A program made the translations under genes and the position numbers. Positions 45,225-54,512 of a stretch of 64,000 bases of DNA are shown here, piece after piece. Under the pieces are notes generated by a model, which worked only from the letters and a program-made list of their open reading frames with translations, was not told the origin of the DNA and searched no databases. The stretch is taken from contig NZ_BLAD01000051.1 of NCBI RefSeq assembly GCF_009687845.1, positions 96,217 through 160,216 on the forward strand, read 5' to 3'. Position 1 is the first letter of the stretch, and each line of letters starts with the position of its first letter. The DNA comes from Acrocarpospora corrugata (GTDB lineage: Bacteria; Actinomycetota; Actinomycetes; Streptosporangiales; Streptosporangiaceae).

Positions 45225-46835
45225 ATGAACGCTCTCTCGCCTGACGTCCTGCCCGCCGCGCCGGTGCCGTCGACCCGCTGGTGGCGCGACGCGGTGATCT
45301 ACCAGGTGTACGTGCGGAGCTTCGCCGACGGCGACGGGGACGGCGTCGGCGACCTGCTCGGGGTCCGCAGCCGGCTGCGGTACCTGGCCGACCTGGGGGT
45401 CGACGCGATCTGGCTGACCCCGTTCTATCCGTCGCCGATGGCCGACTTCGGTTATGACGTGGCCGACTACCGGGGGGTCGATCCCGTTTTCGGGTCGCTG
45501 GCGGACGCCAGGGCGCTGATCGAGGACGCGCACGGGCTGGGGCTGCGGATCATCGTGGACGTGGTGCCCAATCACACCTCCGACCGGCATGCCTGGTTCG
45601 AGGCCGCCGTACAGGCCGGGCCAGGGTCGCCGGAACGGGAGCGGTACATCTTCAGGGACGGGGACGCGCCCCCGAACGACTGGGAGTCGATCTTCGGCGG
45701 CCCGGCCTGGACCCGGCTGCCGGACGGGCAGTGGTACCTGCACCTGTTCGCCCCGCAGCAGCCGGACCTCAACTGGGCCCACCCCGAGGTGCACGCCGAA
45801 TTCGCCGACGTGCTGCGATTCTGGCTGGACCTCGGCGTGGACGGCTTCCGGATCGACGTCGCGCACGGCATGGTCAAGGCCGAGGGCCTCCCCGACGTGG
45901 GCCACACCGGCCAGGCCAGGATGATCGGCGCCCAGGTCGTGCCGTACTTCGACCAGGACGGCGTGCACGAGATCCACCGCGCCTGGCGCCGCATCCTGGA
46001 CTCCTACTCGGGCGAGCGGATCGGCGTGGCCGAGGCGTGGGCGCCCACCCCGGAACGGCTGGCCAACTACGTCCGCCCCGACGAGCTGCACCAGGCCTTC
46101 AACTTTCACTTCCTGACCACCCCGTGGGACGCGGCGCGGTTCCGGGCGGTGATCGAGGAGTCGCTGCACACCTCCGCGCTGGTCGGCGCGCCCGCCACCT
46201 GGGTGCTCTCCAACCACGACGTCAAGCGCCACGTGACCCGCTACGGCGGCGGCGCCACCGGCCTGGCCAGGGCCAAGGCCGCCGCCCTGCTGATGCTGGC
46301 GCTGCCCGGCTCCAGCTACGTCTACCAGGGCGAGGAGCTCGGCCTGCCGGAGGTGCTCGACCTGCCCGAGGAGGTGCTGCGGGACCCGCAGCGGCTGCGC
46401 GACGCCGAGAGCGGCCGGGACGGCTGCCGCGTCCCGCTCCCGTGGAGCCCCACCGAGGAGCCGCCGTTCGGTTTCTCCCCGCCCGGCATCACCGGGACCT
46501 GGCTCCCGGTCCCGCCGGCCTGGCGCGATCTGGCCGCCGAGACCCAGCTCGCAGACCCGGACTCGATCCTCACCCTCTACACGACCGCGCTCGCGATCAG
46601 GAAGAACCACCCGGCCCTCGGCGACGGCACGCTCACCTGGCGACCGGCCCCGGACGGCGTCCTCGCCTTCGACCGGAGCGCCACATTCCGCTGCCTGACC
46701 AACCTGACGGATGCCTGGATTGAGGTGGATCGTCCGGGTGAGCTGCTGGTCGCGAGCGCGAACCCATCAATTTCCGGCAAGGTTGTCCGACTCGCTCCCG
46801 ATTCGGCCACCTGGTGGGCCATCGAGGATGTCTAA
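45225..46835 (+). CDS. GH13 alpha-glucosidase
   Basis: 536 residues. Start chosen at ATG 45225 (GGGGA upstream); TTG 45150 and ATG 45198 are also in frame but the first would put the operator inside the gene. Oligo-1,6-/alpha-glucosidase hallmarks: WWRDAVIYQVYVRSFADGDGDGVGDL, DAIWLTPFYPSPMADFGYDVADY, DVVPNHTSDRHAWF, nucleophile Asp in GFRIDVAHG, acid/base Glu in GVAEAWAP and VLSNHDVKRH. No signal peptide, so it acts inside the cell on imported malto-oligosaccharides. The last 8 bases overlap the LacI gene. Confidence 0.92.
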   Translation: MNALSPDVLPAAPVPSTRWWRDAVIYQVYVRSFADGDGDGVGDLLGVRSRLRYLADLGVDAIWLTPFYPSPMADFGYDVADYRGVDPVFGSLADARALIEDAHGLGLRIIVDVVPNHTSDRHAWFEAAVQAGPGSPERERYIFRDGDAPPNDWESIFGGPAWTRLPDGQWYLHLFAPQQPDLNWAHPEVHAEFADVLRFWLDLGVDGFRIDVAHGMVKAEGLPDVGHTGQARMIGAQVVPYFDQDGVHEIHRAWRRILDSYSGERIGVAEAWAPTPERLANYVRPDELHQAFNFHFLTTPWDAARFRAVIEESLHTSALVGAPATWVLSNHDVKRHVTRYGGGATGLARAKAAALLMLALPGSSYVYQGEELGLPEVLDLPEEVLRDPQRLRDAESGRDGCRVPLPWSPTEEPPFGFSPPGITGTWLPVPPAWRDLAAETQLADPDSILTLYTTALAIRKNHPALGDGTLTWRPAPDGVLAFDRSATFRCLTNLTDAWIEVDRPGELLVASANPSISGKVVRLAPDSATWWAIEDV

Positions 46836-47868
46836 AGTAACGGTCATGAACAATGCGCGGCTCTCCGACATCGCGGCCCAGGCAGGCGTCAGCGAAGCCA
46901 CGGTGAGCCGTGTGCTCAACGGCAAGGCGGGCGTCTCGGCCGCCACCCGCCAGGCGGTGCTCGGCGCGCTCGACCTGATGGGCTACGAGCGCCCGCAGCG
47001 GCTCCGGCAGCGCAGCAACGGCCTGATCGGCCTGGTCACCCCCGAACTCGACAACCCGATCTTCCCGGCCTTCGCGCAGGCCATCGAGCGGGCGCTCACC
47101 CAGCACGGGTACACGCCGATCCTGTGCACCCAGCTGCCCGGCGGCGCGCCCGAGGACGAGTTCACCGAGATGCTCATCGACCGCGGCGTCAGCGGCATCA
47201 TCTTCGTCTCCGGGCTGCACGCCGACATCACGGCCCGGATGGACCGTTACACCCGGCTGACCGACCGCGGCCTGCCGATCGTCCTGGTGGACGGCTACAA
47301 CGAGAACATCCAGGCGCCGTTCATCTCGCCGGACGACCGGCTGGCCACCCGGCTGGCCGTGCAGCACCTGGTCGACCTGGGTCACGAGCGGATCGGCCTG
47401 GCCCTCGGCCAGCGCAGGTTCGTGCCGGTGATCAGGAAGATCGAGGGCTTCAAGCAGGCGATGGGGCAGCTGCTCGGCGTCAGCGACACCAGCGAGCTGA
47501 TCCAGCACTCGCTGTTCACCGTGGAGGGCGGGCAGGCCGCCGCCGGCGCGCTGATCGACCGCGGCTGCACCGGGCTGTTCTGCGCCAGCGACCTGATGGC
47601 GCTGGGCGCGATCCGGGCGGCCAGGGAGCGCGGCCGGTCGGTGCCCGGCGACGTCTCGGTGGTCGGCTTCGACGACTCGCCGCTGATCCCGTTCACCGAC
47701 CCGCCGCTGACCACCGTGCGCAAGCCGATCGGCTCGATGGCCTCGGCCGCGGTCGAGACGCTGCTGGAGGTGATCTCCGGCACCCCGGCCAAGAACCAGG
47801 AGCTGATCTTCCAGCCGGAGCTGGTGGTCCGCGGCTCGACCGGCTCGGGGCCGCTGGTCAACCGCTGA
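46828..47868 (+). CDS. LacI family transcriptional regulator
   Basis: 346 residues from ATG 46828, which overlaps the GH13 stop; ATG 46846 is an alternative. HTH is ARLSDIAAQAGVSEATVSRVLNG; hinge and periplasmic-binding fold follow (LIGLVTPELDNPIFPAFAQAIERAL, HLVDLGHERIGLAL, VVGFDDSPLIPFTDPPLTTVRKP). Cotranscription with the alpha-glucosidase and the operator-like sites before that gene and pulA suggest it is the local maltose/malto-oligosaccharide regulator (inference). It could also read the CebR-type boxes at 318-516, whose TGGGAGCGCTCCCA form is general for LacI proteins. Confidence 0.9.
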   Translation: MSKVTVMNNARLSDIAAQAGVSEATVSRVLNGKAGVSAATRQAVLGALDLMGYERPQRLRQRSNGLIGLVTPELDNPIFPAFAQAIERALTQHGYTPILCTQLPGGAPEDEFTEMLIDRGVSGIIFVSGLHADITARMDRYTRLTDRGLPIVLVDGYNENIQAPFISPDDRLATRLAVQHLVDLGHERIGLALGQRRFVPVIRKIEGFKQAMGQLLGVSDTSELIQHSLFTVEGGQAAAGALIDRGCTGLFCASDLMALGAIRAARERGRSVPGDVSVVGFDDSPLIPFTDPPLTTVRKPIGSMASAAVETLLEVISGTPAKNQELIFQPELVVRGSTGSGPLVNR

Positions 47869-48796
47869 GCCCGGCCGCCGGGAGCAAGAAGCCGCCGCCG
47901 TTGTGCCAGCCGGTCAGGCCCTTCTTGTACACCTGCGGCAGGTCGTAGCGGAACCACTTGAGCGCGTAGCGGGAGTCGACCGCGTACACGATGCCGTCCA
48001 GGGAGGTGACCGCCAGGTCGGCGGCCCAGCCCTGGCTGTTGACGCCGTACCCGTCGCCCTCCCAGTTGGAGCCGCCGAGCGCGCTGTTGAGGTGGCGGAA
48101 CCAGTGCAGCTCGCCCTTGGCGTCGATGGCGAAGAGCACGCCCTGCCCGGTGGCGACCAGCCGGTCGTAGCCGCGCATGCCGCGCTTGACCAGGGTGCAG
48201 TCGCCGTTGGCGGCCCAGGTCCCCGCGCCGAGGTGCCGGTACCAGCAGATCCCGCCGTCCTCGCGCAGGCCGTAGAAGACGTCGTACGCCCCGGTGAAGC
48301 TCTTGAACGCGGGAATACCGGTCTTCACGAGCACGCCGTCATCTGCATCCATTTCATCGGATAGATGGTCGAACAGGAACATTCGCCCTTCAAAGTCGAC
48401 GGCGTAGAGCGTGCCCGGATTTCCGGCGATAAGCCAGACAAAACGCTGCCAGCCTTCGCCCGCCGCGCGGCCCGGCGGGCTGCCCCATCGCTTTTCCCCC
48501 TTTTCAAAACCGGTGTGCTGAAAACGGCGGAGGGTGCCGTCCCGGTCGACCGCGAAGATCGTGCCGTTCCCGGTATAGACGATCTTGCGCTGGTCCTGGA
48601 ACAGCTCGCGGGCCGGCGCCTCCGGGTTCGCCTCGGCGAGCATCAGGAACGCGGACATCCCGGCCAGCAGCGCGAGCAGCACCGAACCGCAGGCCAACAG
48701 AACGACCTTCTGTTTGCGGGACGCCTTCCGCACCGGCTTCGGGGCCATGAGGGAAATCGGGCGGCTACGGCGCTTCCTGCGATTCTCTACTGACAT
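47858..48796 (-). CDS. membrane-anchored tachylectin-2-like beta-propeller protein
   Basis: 312 residues from ATG 48796 (AGGCGGGA upstream). A basic cytoplasmic tail (ENRRKRRSRPISL) leads to one helix (KVVLLACGSVLLALLAGMSAFLML), then five or so blades of the tachylectin-2 type: IFAVDRDGTLRRFQHTGFEKG, LYAVDFEGRMFLFDHL, FYGLREDGGICWYRHL, LFAIDAKGELHWFRHL, VYAVDSRYALKWFRYDL. Such propellers bind N-acetyl sugars, so a surface lectin is plausible. It converges on the LacI gene with an 11-base overlap. Confidence 0.75.
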   Translation of the reverse strand: MSVENRRKRRSRPISLMAPKPVRKASRKQKVVLLACGSVLLALLAGMSAFLMLAEANPEAPARELFQDQRKIVYTGNGTIFAVDRDGTLRRFQHTGFEKGEKRWGSPPGRAAGEGWQRFVWLIAGNPGTLYAVDFEGRMFLFDHLSDEMDADDGVLVKTGIPAFKSFTGAYDVFYGLREDGGICWYRHLGAGTWAANGDCTLVKRGMRGYDRLVATGQGVLFAIDAKGELHWFRHLNSALGGSNWEGDGYGVNSQGWAADLAVTSLDGIVYAVDSRYALKWFRYDLPQVYKKGLTGWHNGGGFLLPAAGLSG

Positions 48797-48931
48797 TCCC
48801 GCCTCGCTCGACGATGGCTTCGATGTCAATGAAAGCCGAACGCGCTCCATCACGCGGCCCTGAATGGCAATTATTGAGAGTTGCGAGGCTTTATGCGAAG
48901 TGTCGGGAATGTGCCGGGAATTTTCGTAAGA

Positions 48932-48967
48932 GGGCCCGTGACTTTCCCGGTCGGGAGTCACGGGCCC
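48932..48967 (-). terminator. terminator hairpin of the edd-glk-eda operon
   Basis: GGGCCCGTGACT (48932-48943) pairs perfectly with AGTCACGGGCCC (48956-48967), and CCCG/CGGG pair inside. It lies about 115 bases beyond the eda stop. Confidence 0.65.
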
Positions 48968-49080
48968 GATACCCATGATCGTGTTTCCGGGTTTCGGACA
49001 CGAGCATGGCCGTCGGCCCAGCCGAGGGAGGATGGCGTGGGCCGACGAGGTCTGGTGGGGCTATCGGAGTCGGATGGGAT

Positions 49081-49698
49081 CTATCGGAGTCGTAGTGCGG
49101 CCGCTTCCCCCGCGAGCTTCTCGATCCTGGCGTAATCGCCGGTCACGAGCGCGTCGGCCGGGGTCAGCCAGGTGCCGCCGACGCATCCTACGTTAGGGAG
49201 GTCGAGATAGTCGCGCGCGGTCCCCACCTTGATGCCCCCGGTGGGACAGAACCGCACCCCGGGGAGAGGCCCGGACAGCGCCTTCAGGTACGGCACCCCG
49301 CCCGCCGCCTCGGCCGGGAAGAACTTCATCTCGCGCAGGCCCCGCTCGTACAGGCCGAGCACCTCCGACGCGGTCGCGACGCCCGGCAGGAACGGCACGC
49401 CGCTCCCGTCCATCGCGTCGATCAGCGCGGGCGTCCACCCTGGCGAGACCAGGAACCGGGAACCCGCCGCCACGGCCGCCGAGACGTCGGCGGCGGCCAG
49501 GACGGTGCCCGCGCCGATCACCGCGTCCGGCACCTCGGCCGCGATCCGCCTGATCGACTCCAGCGCCGCCGGGGTCCGCAGGGTGACCTCGATCACCGGG
49601 AGCCCGCCCGCCACCAGCGCGCGGGCCAGCGGCACCGCGGTCGCCGCGTCCTCGATCACGACGACGGGGATGACGGGGGCGAGGTCGAGAATGCTCAC
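49081..49698 (-). CDS. eda: 2-keto-3-deoxy-6-phosphogluconate aldolase
   Basis: 205 residues, GTG overlapping the glk stop (GTGA). Class I aldolase barrel of the KDPG/KHG type: VIPVVVIEDAATAVPLARAL, GLPVIEVTLRTPAALESI with the catalytic Glu, VIGAGTVL, FLVSPGWTPALID, and the Schiff-base Lys in EMKFFPAEAAGG; FCPTGGIKVG binds phosphate. It splits KDPG into pyruvate and glyceraldehyde-3-phosphate, the last step of the Entner-Doudoroff pathway. Last gene of the edd-glk-eda operon. Confidence 0.93.
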   Translation of the reverse strand: MSILDLAPVIPVVVIEDAATAVPLARALVAGGLPVIEVTLRTPAALESIRRIAAEVPDAVIGAGTVLAAADVSAAVAAGSRFLVSPGWTPALIDAMDGSGVPFLPGVATASEVLGLYERGLREMKFFPAEAAGGVPYLKALSGPLPGVRFCPTGGIKVGTARDYLDLPNVGCVGGTWLTPADALVTGDYARIEKLAGEAAALRLR

Positions 49699-50654
49699 AC
49701 CAGCTCCACACTTCCGGCCCGCTGCGCCAGCCACGCGGTCGCGCCGGTCAGCGCGGGCTGCTCGGCCACGATCAGCGAGGTCGCGATCGGGCTCAGATAG
49801 TCGATCAGCGCCGGGCTGGTCTGCTCGAACCGGGCCCGGAACTCGCTGTCCCTGACCCTGGCCACGATCCTGGGCAGCACCCCGCCGCCCAGGTAGACCC
49901 CGCCTCGCGCGCCCAGCGTCAGCGCCACGTTCCCGGCGAACCCGCCCAGCAGGGCCAGGAACACCTCGACCGTCTCCGCCGACAGCGCGTCCTCGGACGC
50001 CACGATCTCCGACGCGGTCTTGCGCTTCGCGCCGGTCCCCCGCACCAGCGAGAGCCCACGGTACAGCCGGGGCAGCCCCGACCCCGACAGCAGATGCTCC
50101 GCGTCCACGTACGGCAGGCCGTCCGCGCGCAGCGCCCGGACGATCTCGAACTCCAGGTCGGTGACGCACGGGATGGACACGTGCCCGCCCTCGCCCGGCA
50201 CCGGCACCCAGCCGGAACCCGCCGGGACCAGTCCGGCCACGCCGAGTCCCGTCCCCGGGCCGAGCACGGCCTTCACCATGCCCGCCGTCGGGGCGGGCCC
50301 GCCGAGGGGGGTGAGATCGTCGCCGGCCAGATGGGGTAACGAGACCGCGAGGGCCTCGAAGTCGTTCAGCAGTTCGACGTGCGGGATGCTCAGTTCCCTT
50401 ACCGAACCGCTCCAGCCCGCGTTGGTGAGGCGATAGGTGTCTCCTTTCACCGGTCCGGCGATCGCCAGGCACGCGGCCCCCGGCCGAACTCCGCCCGCAT
50501 GGTCTGCGAGATAGGCGGCTACGGCATCGGCTAGGCCTTGTCGCTCGGCGACGTTCAGGACGGCCACCGATTCCGGCTGTGCGCCGGACTGGGTGACGAT
50601 TCCGAAACGTGCGTTGGTGCCGCCGATGTCGGCGACGAGCCAGGGGTAGCTCAC
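49695..50654 (-). CDS. glk: glucokinase of the proteobacterial Glk type
   Basis: 319 residues; the GTG directly follows the edd stop. VADIGGTNARFGIV is the phosphate-1 loop, AIAGPVKGDTYRLTNAGWSGS and LLNDFEALAVSLP give glucose-binding and catalytic Asp, VLGPGTGLGVAGLVP the adenosine loop, GEGGHVSIP the Glu-Gly-Gly-His. These are features of the bacterial Glk family (PF02685), not of the ROK glucokinase with CxCGxxGC Zn motif that is common in actinobacteria. It feeds glucose-6-phosphate to the pathway. Confidence 0.9.
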   Translation of the reverse strand: MSYPWLVADIGGTNARFGIVTQSGAQPESVAVLNVAERQGLADAVAAYLADHAGGVRPGAACLAIAGPVKGDTYRLTNAGWSGSVRELSIPHVELLNDFEALAVSLPHLAGDDLTPLGGPAPTAGMVKAVLGPGTGLGVAGLVPAGSGWVPVPGEGGHVSIPCVTDLEFEIVRALRADGLPYVDAEHLLSGSGLPRLYRGLSLVRGTGAKRKTASEIVASEDALSAETVEVFLALLGGFAGNVALTLGARGGVYLGGGVLPRIVARVRDSEFRARFEQTSPALIDYLSPIATSLIVAEQPALTGATAWLAQRAGSVELV

Positions 50655-52499
50655 TTAGAACCCTCCGAAGATGCTGGCACCGCGTTCCGCGGGTCCAACC
50701 GTACGACGGAAGGCGGCAAAAAGCTCGCGCCCGGTTCCCACCCATTTGTCAGGAGAGGGGGCAGAACCGGCCGGGACGCGTCCCGACAGGTCGGTCAGTA
50801 CGTCGAGCGTGCCGGTGACCGAGTCGAGACGGATGGGATCACCGTCACGCAGCAGCGCGAGAGCGCCACCGTCCGCAGCCTCGGGGGAGAGGTGGATCGC
50901 GGCCGGCACCTTGCCCGACGCGCCGGACATCCGGCCGTCGGTGACGATCGCCACCCGCTGCCCCCGGTCCAGCAGCACCGCGAGCGGCGGCGTGAGCTTG
51001 TGAAGTTCGGGCATGCCGTTGGCGCTCGGCCCCTGGTACCGGACCACGGCCACGAAGTCCTGCCCGTCCAGCTCGCCGCGCTCGAACGCGGCCAGCAGGT
51101 CGCGCTGGTCGTCGAAGACCTTCGCCGGGGCCTCGATGATCAGGTGCTCCGGCTTGACGGCCGACACCTTGCTCACGGCGCGTCCCAGATTGCCGGAGAT
51201 CATGTGAATGCCCCCGTCGGGGGAGAAAGGTTCACTCGCCGGGCGGAGCACGTCCAGGTCGCCGCTGCCGGCGGTCCGCTCGGTCCAGGTGAGCTTGCCC
51301 TCCTTGAGGGCGGGCTCGGCGCGGTAGGCGTCCAGGCCCCGGCCCGCCACGGTCAGCACGTCGGGCCACAGCAGGCCCGCGTCCAGCAGCGACCCGATGA
51401 ACACCGGCATGCCGCCGGCCGCCTGGAAGTGGTTCACGTCCGCCTGGCCGTTCGGGTACATCCGGGCCAGCGACGGCACCACCTTCGACAGGTCGGCCAT
51501 GTCATCCCAGGTCAGGGTGATCCCGGCGGCGGCCGCGATGGCGACCAGGTGCATGGTGTGGTTGGTCGAGCCGCCGGAGGCCAGCAGCGCCACCACCGCG
51601 TTCGCGATCGCCTTCTCGTCCACCACCCGGCCGACCGGCGTGTGCTCGCCGCCGGGCCCGGTGATCTCGACGATCCGCCGCCCGGCCGCCTCGGTCAGCG
51701 CCTGCCGCAGCTCGGTGCGCGGGTTGACGAAGGTCGCGCCCGGCAGGTGCAGGCCCATCACCTCGACCAGCAGCTGGTTGGAGTTGGCCGTGCCGTAGAA
51801 GGTGCAGGTGCCGGGGGAGTGGTAGGACTCCGCCTCCGCGTCCAGCATCTCGTCCCTGGAGATCTTTCCCTCGGCGAACCGCTGCCGGGCCCGCGCCTTG
51901 ACCTTGTTGGGCAGCCCCGAGGTCATCGGCCCGGCCGGGACGAACATCGCCGGCAGGTGCCCGAACCGCAGCGCCCCGATGAGCAGCCCCGGCACGATCT
52001 TGTCGCAGACGCCGAGCAGCAGGGCCGCGTCGAACATGTCGTGCGACAGCGCCACCGCCGTGGACATCGCGATCAGGTCCCGGCTGTACAGCGACAGCTC
52101 CATCCCCGCCCGGCCCTGGGTGACCCCGTCGCACATGGCCGGCACCCCGCCCGCCACCTGCGCCACCCCGCCCGCCGCGCGGACGGCCCGCTTCAGCTCC
52201 TGCGGATAGGTCTCGTAAGGCTGGTGCGCCGACAGCATGTCGTTGTAGGAGGTCACGATGGCCACGCCCGGCCGCACGAGCGGCCCGCTCTGCCGCGGGA
52301 CGGCGGCGCGCAACGCGGGCTTGTCGGGGCCCGCCGCGGCGAAGCCGTGCGCGAGGTTGGCGCAGGCCAGCCGCCCCCGGGCCGAACCGGCGCTCCGGAG
52401 TTCGGCCGCGGCCTGGTCCACCTGGGCCAGGTAGGCGGCGCGGCCGGCGCGGCTGCGGTCCCTGATCCGCTCAGTGACCTCGTGGACGATCGGGTGCAT
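50655..52499 (-). CDS. edd: 6-phosphogluconate dehydratase
   Basis: 614 residues of the IlvD/Edd family. Fe-S ligand Cys in [12 protein letters not shown] and [12 protein letters not shown], then [18 protein letters not shown] and [11 protein letters not shown], are those of Edd rather than dihydroxyacid dehydratase. It turns 6-phosphogluconate into KDPG. First gene of the operon; start ATG 52499 with GGAGCGCCC nearby. Divergent from a ROK regulator with an inverted repeat in between. Confidence 0.94.
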   Translation of the reverse strand: MHPIVHEVTERIRDRSRAGRAAYLAQVDQAAAELRSAGSARGRLACANLAHGFAAAGPDKPALRAAVPRQSGPLVRPGVAIVTSYNDMLSAHQPYETYPQELKRAVRAAGGVAQVAGGVPAMCDGVTQGRAGMELSLYSRDLIAMSTAVALSHDMFDAALLLGVCDKIVPGLLIGALRFGHLPAMFVPAGPMTSGLPNKVKARARQRFAEGKISRDEMLDAEAESYHSPGTCTFYGTANSNQLLVEVMGLHLPGATFVNPRTELRQALTEAAGRRIVEITGPGGEHTPVGRVVDEKAIANAVVALLASGGSTNHTMHLVAIAAAAGITLTWDDMADLSKVVPSLARMYPNGQADVNHFQAAGGMPVFIGSLLDAGLLWPDVLTVAGRGLDAYRAEPALKEGKLTWTERTAGSGDLDVLRPASEPFSPDGGIHMISGNLGRAVSKVSAVKPEHLIIEAPAKVFDDQRDLLAAFERGELDGQDFVAVVRYQGPSANGMPELHKLTPPLAVLLDRGQRVAIVTDGRMSGASGKVPAAIHLSPEAADGGALALLRDGDPIRLDSVTGTLDVLTDLSGRVPAGSAPSPDKWVGTGRELFAAFRRTVGPAERGASIFGGF

Positions 52500-52573
52500 C
52501 GGGCGCTCCTGATTGATGGGACATCAGGGACAGTAGCGCGAAGTTATGTGTTCTTTCAAGCCGAATTTTGTAA

Positions 52574-52609
52574 GTACGAATGCATAAGTCCTTGAGGTTT
52601 GGTTCGTAC
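52574..52609. promoter_or_regulatory. inverted repeat between edd and the ROK regulator
   Basis: GTACGAA (52574-52580) and TTCGTAC (52603-52609) are perfect 7-bp inverted copies, centre to centre 29 bases, in the 130-base divergent gap. It is the obvious candidate operator for the ROK regulator. Confidence 0.5.
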
Positions 52610-52629
52610 GTGTGCTTAGCTTCTGCTTG

Positions 52630-53766
52630 ATGTCACGTCTAGCCACGACCGGCGAGGTCCTTCAGCTGATCCGGAGCGGGGAGGCGGCGACCCGGGCCGA
52701 CCTCGGCCGGGTGACCGGCCTGTCCCGCCCCGCCGTCGTGCACCGGGTGACCGAACTGCTCCAGCGCGGCCTCGTCGTCGAGGACGCAGAAGGGCCCTCC
52801 ACCGGGGGCCGTCCGCCGGTCCGGCTGCGGTTCAACGCGGCCGGGGGGGTGGTGCCGGTGGCCTCGCTGGGCGCCAGCCGTACCCAGATCGCGGTCTGTG
52901 ACCTGTCCGGCGCGATCCTGGACCGCACCGAGGTGGTCATCGACGTCGAGGAGGGCCCCGATGTGGTGCTCCCGCTCGTCATGGACACCTGGGAGAAGCT
53001 GCTCAACGGGCGCGCCCCGGTCGTCGGCGTCGGGCTCGGCGTCCCGGCCACCGTCGAGTTCGCGGCGGGCCGCACCGAGTCTGCCCGGGTGATGGCGGGC
53101 TGGACCGGCGTCGAGATCCCGCCGCTGATCGCCGCCCGCTACCCGGTGCCCGTCCTGGTCGACAACGACGTCAACGCGATCGCGATGGGCGAGCACCGCG
53201 TCGCCTACGCCGCCGAACTCGGCGACCTGCTGTTCGTCAAGGTCTCCACCCGCGTCGGCGCCGGCGTCATCTCCAACGGCGCGATCCTGCGCGGCGCCCT
53301 CGGCGCGGCCGGCGAGATCGGCCACATCCCCGTCCGCGACGGCGGCGGCGTGCTCTGCCGCTGCGGCAACACCGACTGCCTCGACTCGGTCGCCAGCGGC
53401 ACCGCCATCCTCCGCCACCTGCGCGCCAAAGGCCGCGACGTGCACTCCCTCGCCGACGTCACCGCCCTGGTCCGGGCCGGCGACGCGGAGACCATGGCGG
53501 TGGTCCGCCAGGCCGGCCGCTGGCTCGGCGAAGTGATCTCGGGCGCCGTCAACCTGCTCAACCCCGCCGTCGTCGTCCTCGGCGGCGACGTGGCCGAGAT
53601 GTTCCAGCCCCTCGTCTCCGGCGTCCGCGAGATCGTCTACCGCCGCTCCACCCAGCTGGCCACCCGCACCCTCCGCATCGAACGCACCCGCCTGGGCCCC
53701 GCCGCCGGCCTGACCGGCTCCGCCCTCATGGTGATCGACCAGATCCTCGCCCCCGAGGCCATTTAG
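52630..53766 (+). CDS. ROK family transcriptional regulator
   Basis: 378 residues from ATG 52630 (a GTG at 52612 is also in frame; neither has a clear ribosome site). Winged HTH TTGEVLQLIRSGEAATRADLGRVTGLSRPAVVHRVTELLQ is followed by a ROK sugar-kinase-like domain with VDNDVNAIAMGEH, GALGAAGEIGHIPV and the Zn motif CRCGNTDCLD. Divergent orientation to edd-glk-eda suggests control of the pathway by a sugar or sugar phosphate (inference). Confidence 0.9.
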   Translation: MSRLATTGEVLQLIRSGEAATRADLGRVTGLSRPAVVHRVTELLQRGLVVEDAEGPSTGGRPPVRLRFNAAGGVVPVASLGASRTQIAVCDLSGAILDRTEVVIDVEEGPDVVLPLVMDTWEKLLNGRAPVVGVGLGVPATVEFAAGRTESARVMAGWTGVEIPPLIAARYPVPVLVDNDVNAIAMGEHRVAYAAELGDLLFVKVSTRVGAGVISNGAILRGALGAAGEIGHIPVRDGGGVLCRCGNTDCLDSVASGTAILRHLRAKGRDVHSLADVTALVRAGDAETMAVVRQAGRWLGEVISGAVNLLNPAVVVLGGDVAEMFQPLVSGVREIVYRRSTQLATRTLRIERTRLGPAAGLTGSALMVIDQILAPEAI

Positions 53767-54116
53767 ATGGCGGAACGGTAGAAGAACGTGCGGCGGCGGT
53801 GCACCCGGCCGTCCTTGAACTCGAACCAGTCGGCGAACAGCTCCTCCAGCGGGGCGCCCTGGCGGGACAGGCCGTGGAAGCGTCCCCAGCAGAAGCCCTG
53901 GTGATGGTCGCCCATCAGGGACTGCAGGTCGTGTACGCCGCTCGCGATCGGGCGTCTCTTCAGGTAGAAGTCGCACAGGTCGTCCACGCCGTCGATGGTG
54001 GCGAAACCGGGGCGGTCGTAGACGACGTCGGCGGTGACCAGACTCCGGAGCGCGGACCAGTCGCTGGTGTCGATCGCGGTGAAGAGCCTCCTGATCAGCT
54101 CCTCGTTGGTGTCCAT
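53763..54116 (-). CDS. SnoaL-like/NTF2-fold protein
   Basis: 117 residues. NTF2-like fold: EELIRRLFTAIDTSDWSALRSLVTADVVYDRPGF and FEFKDGRVHRRRTFFY match the SnoaL-like pattern of small polyketide-cyclase relatives and stress proteins. Function not predictable. It converges on the ROK gene with a 4-base overlap and is 19 bases downstream of a truncated gene. Confidence 0.75.
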   Translation of the reverse strand: MDTNEELIRRLFTAIDTSDWSALRSLVTADVVYDRPGFATIDGVDDLCDFYLKRRPIASGVHDLQSLMGDHHQGFCWGRFHGLSRQGAPLEELFADWFEFKDGRVHRRRTFFYRSAI

Positions 54117-54135
54117 CGCGTCTCCTTCCGAGGCA

Positions 54136-54510
54136 CTATTCCGGCGCGGGGGCGACGGCGGGTTGCAGGTCCGACTCCGTCAGCGTCCGCAGCTGCTCGT
54201 TGTCGATGGCGTGGAACCACGACATGAAGTGCCGGCCGAACAGCCCTTCGGGGTCGGTGATGATGAAGATCCCCATGATGCGCACCGCGTCCTGATCCCG
54301 CAGCTGCGGCGCGTGCCGGTGGATCTGCCAGATGATCGATCCGCCGTCCTCGTGCTTGACCAGCACGAACGAGGTCGGCAGCGTGGCCGCGACCTCCGCC
54401 ACGCGGATCTTGTCCGCGCCCCACCGCCGGCTGTGCTTGACGATCTCGCGATAGTGGCGCAGGTAGGCGGGTGTCAGCGCTTCGGCGAGACCGCCCTGGG
54501 CGTGGTCGGT
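54136..54510 (-). pseudogene. 5'-truncated gene of unknown function
   Basis: A protein-like frame without a credible start: TTDHAQGGLAEALTPAYLRH, YREIVKHSRRWGADKIRVAE, LPTSFVLVKHEDGGSIIWQI, EGLFGRHFMSWFHAIDNEQL. An internal GTG at 54402 could still give 88 residues. The frame loses protein character at about 54510, where the STAND/WD40 remnant on the other strand begins. I do not recognise the family. Confidence 0.45.
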
Positions 54511-54512
54511 GG

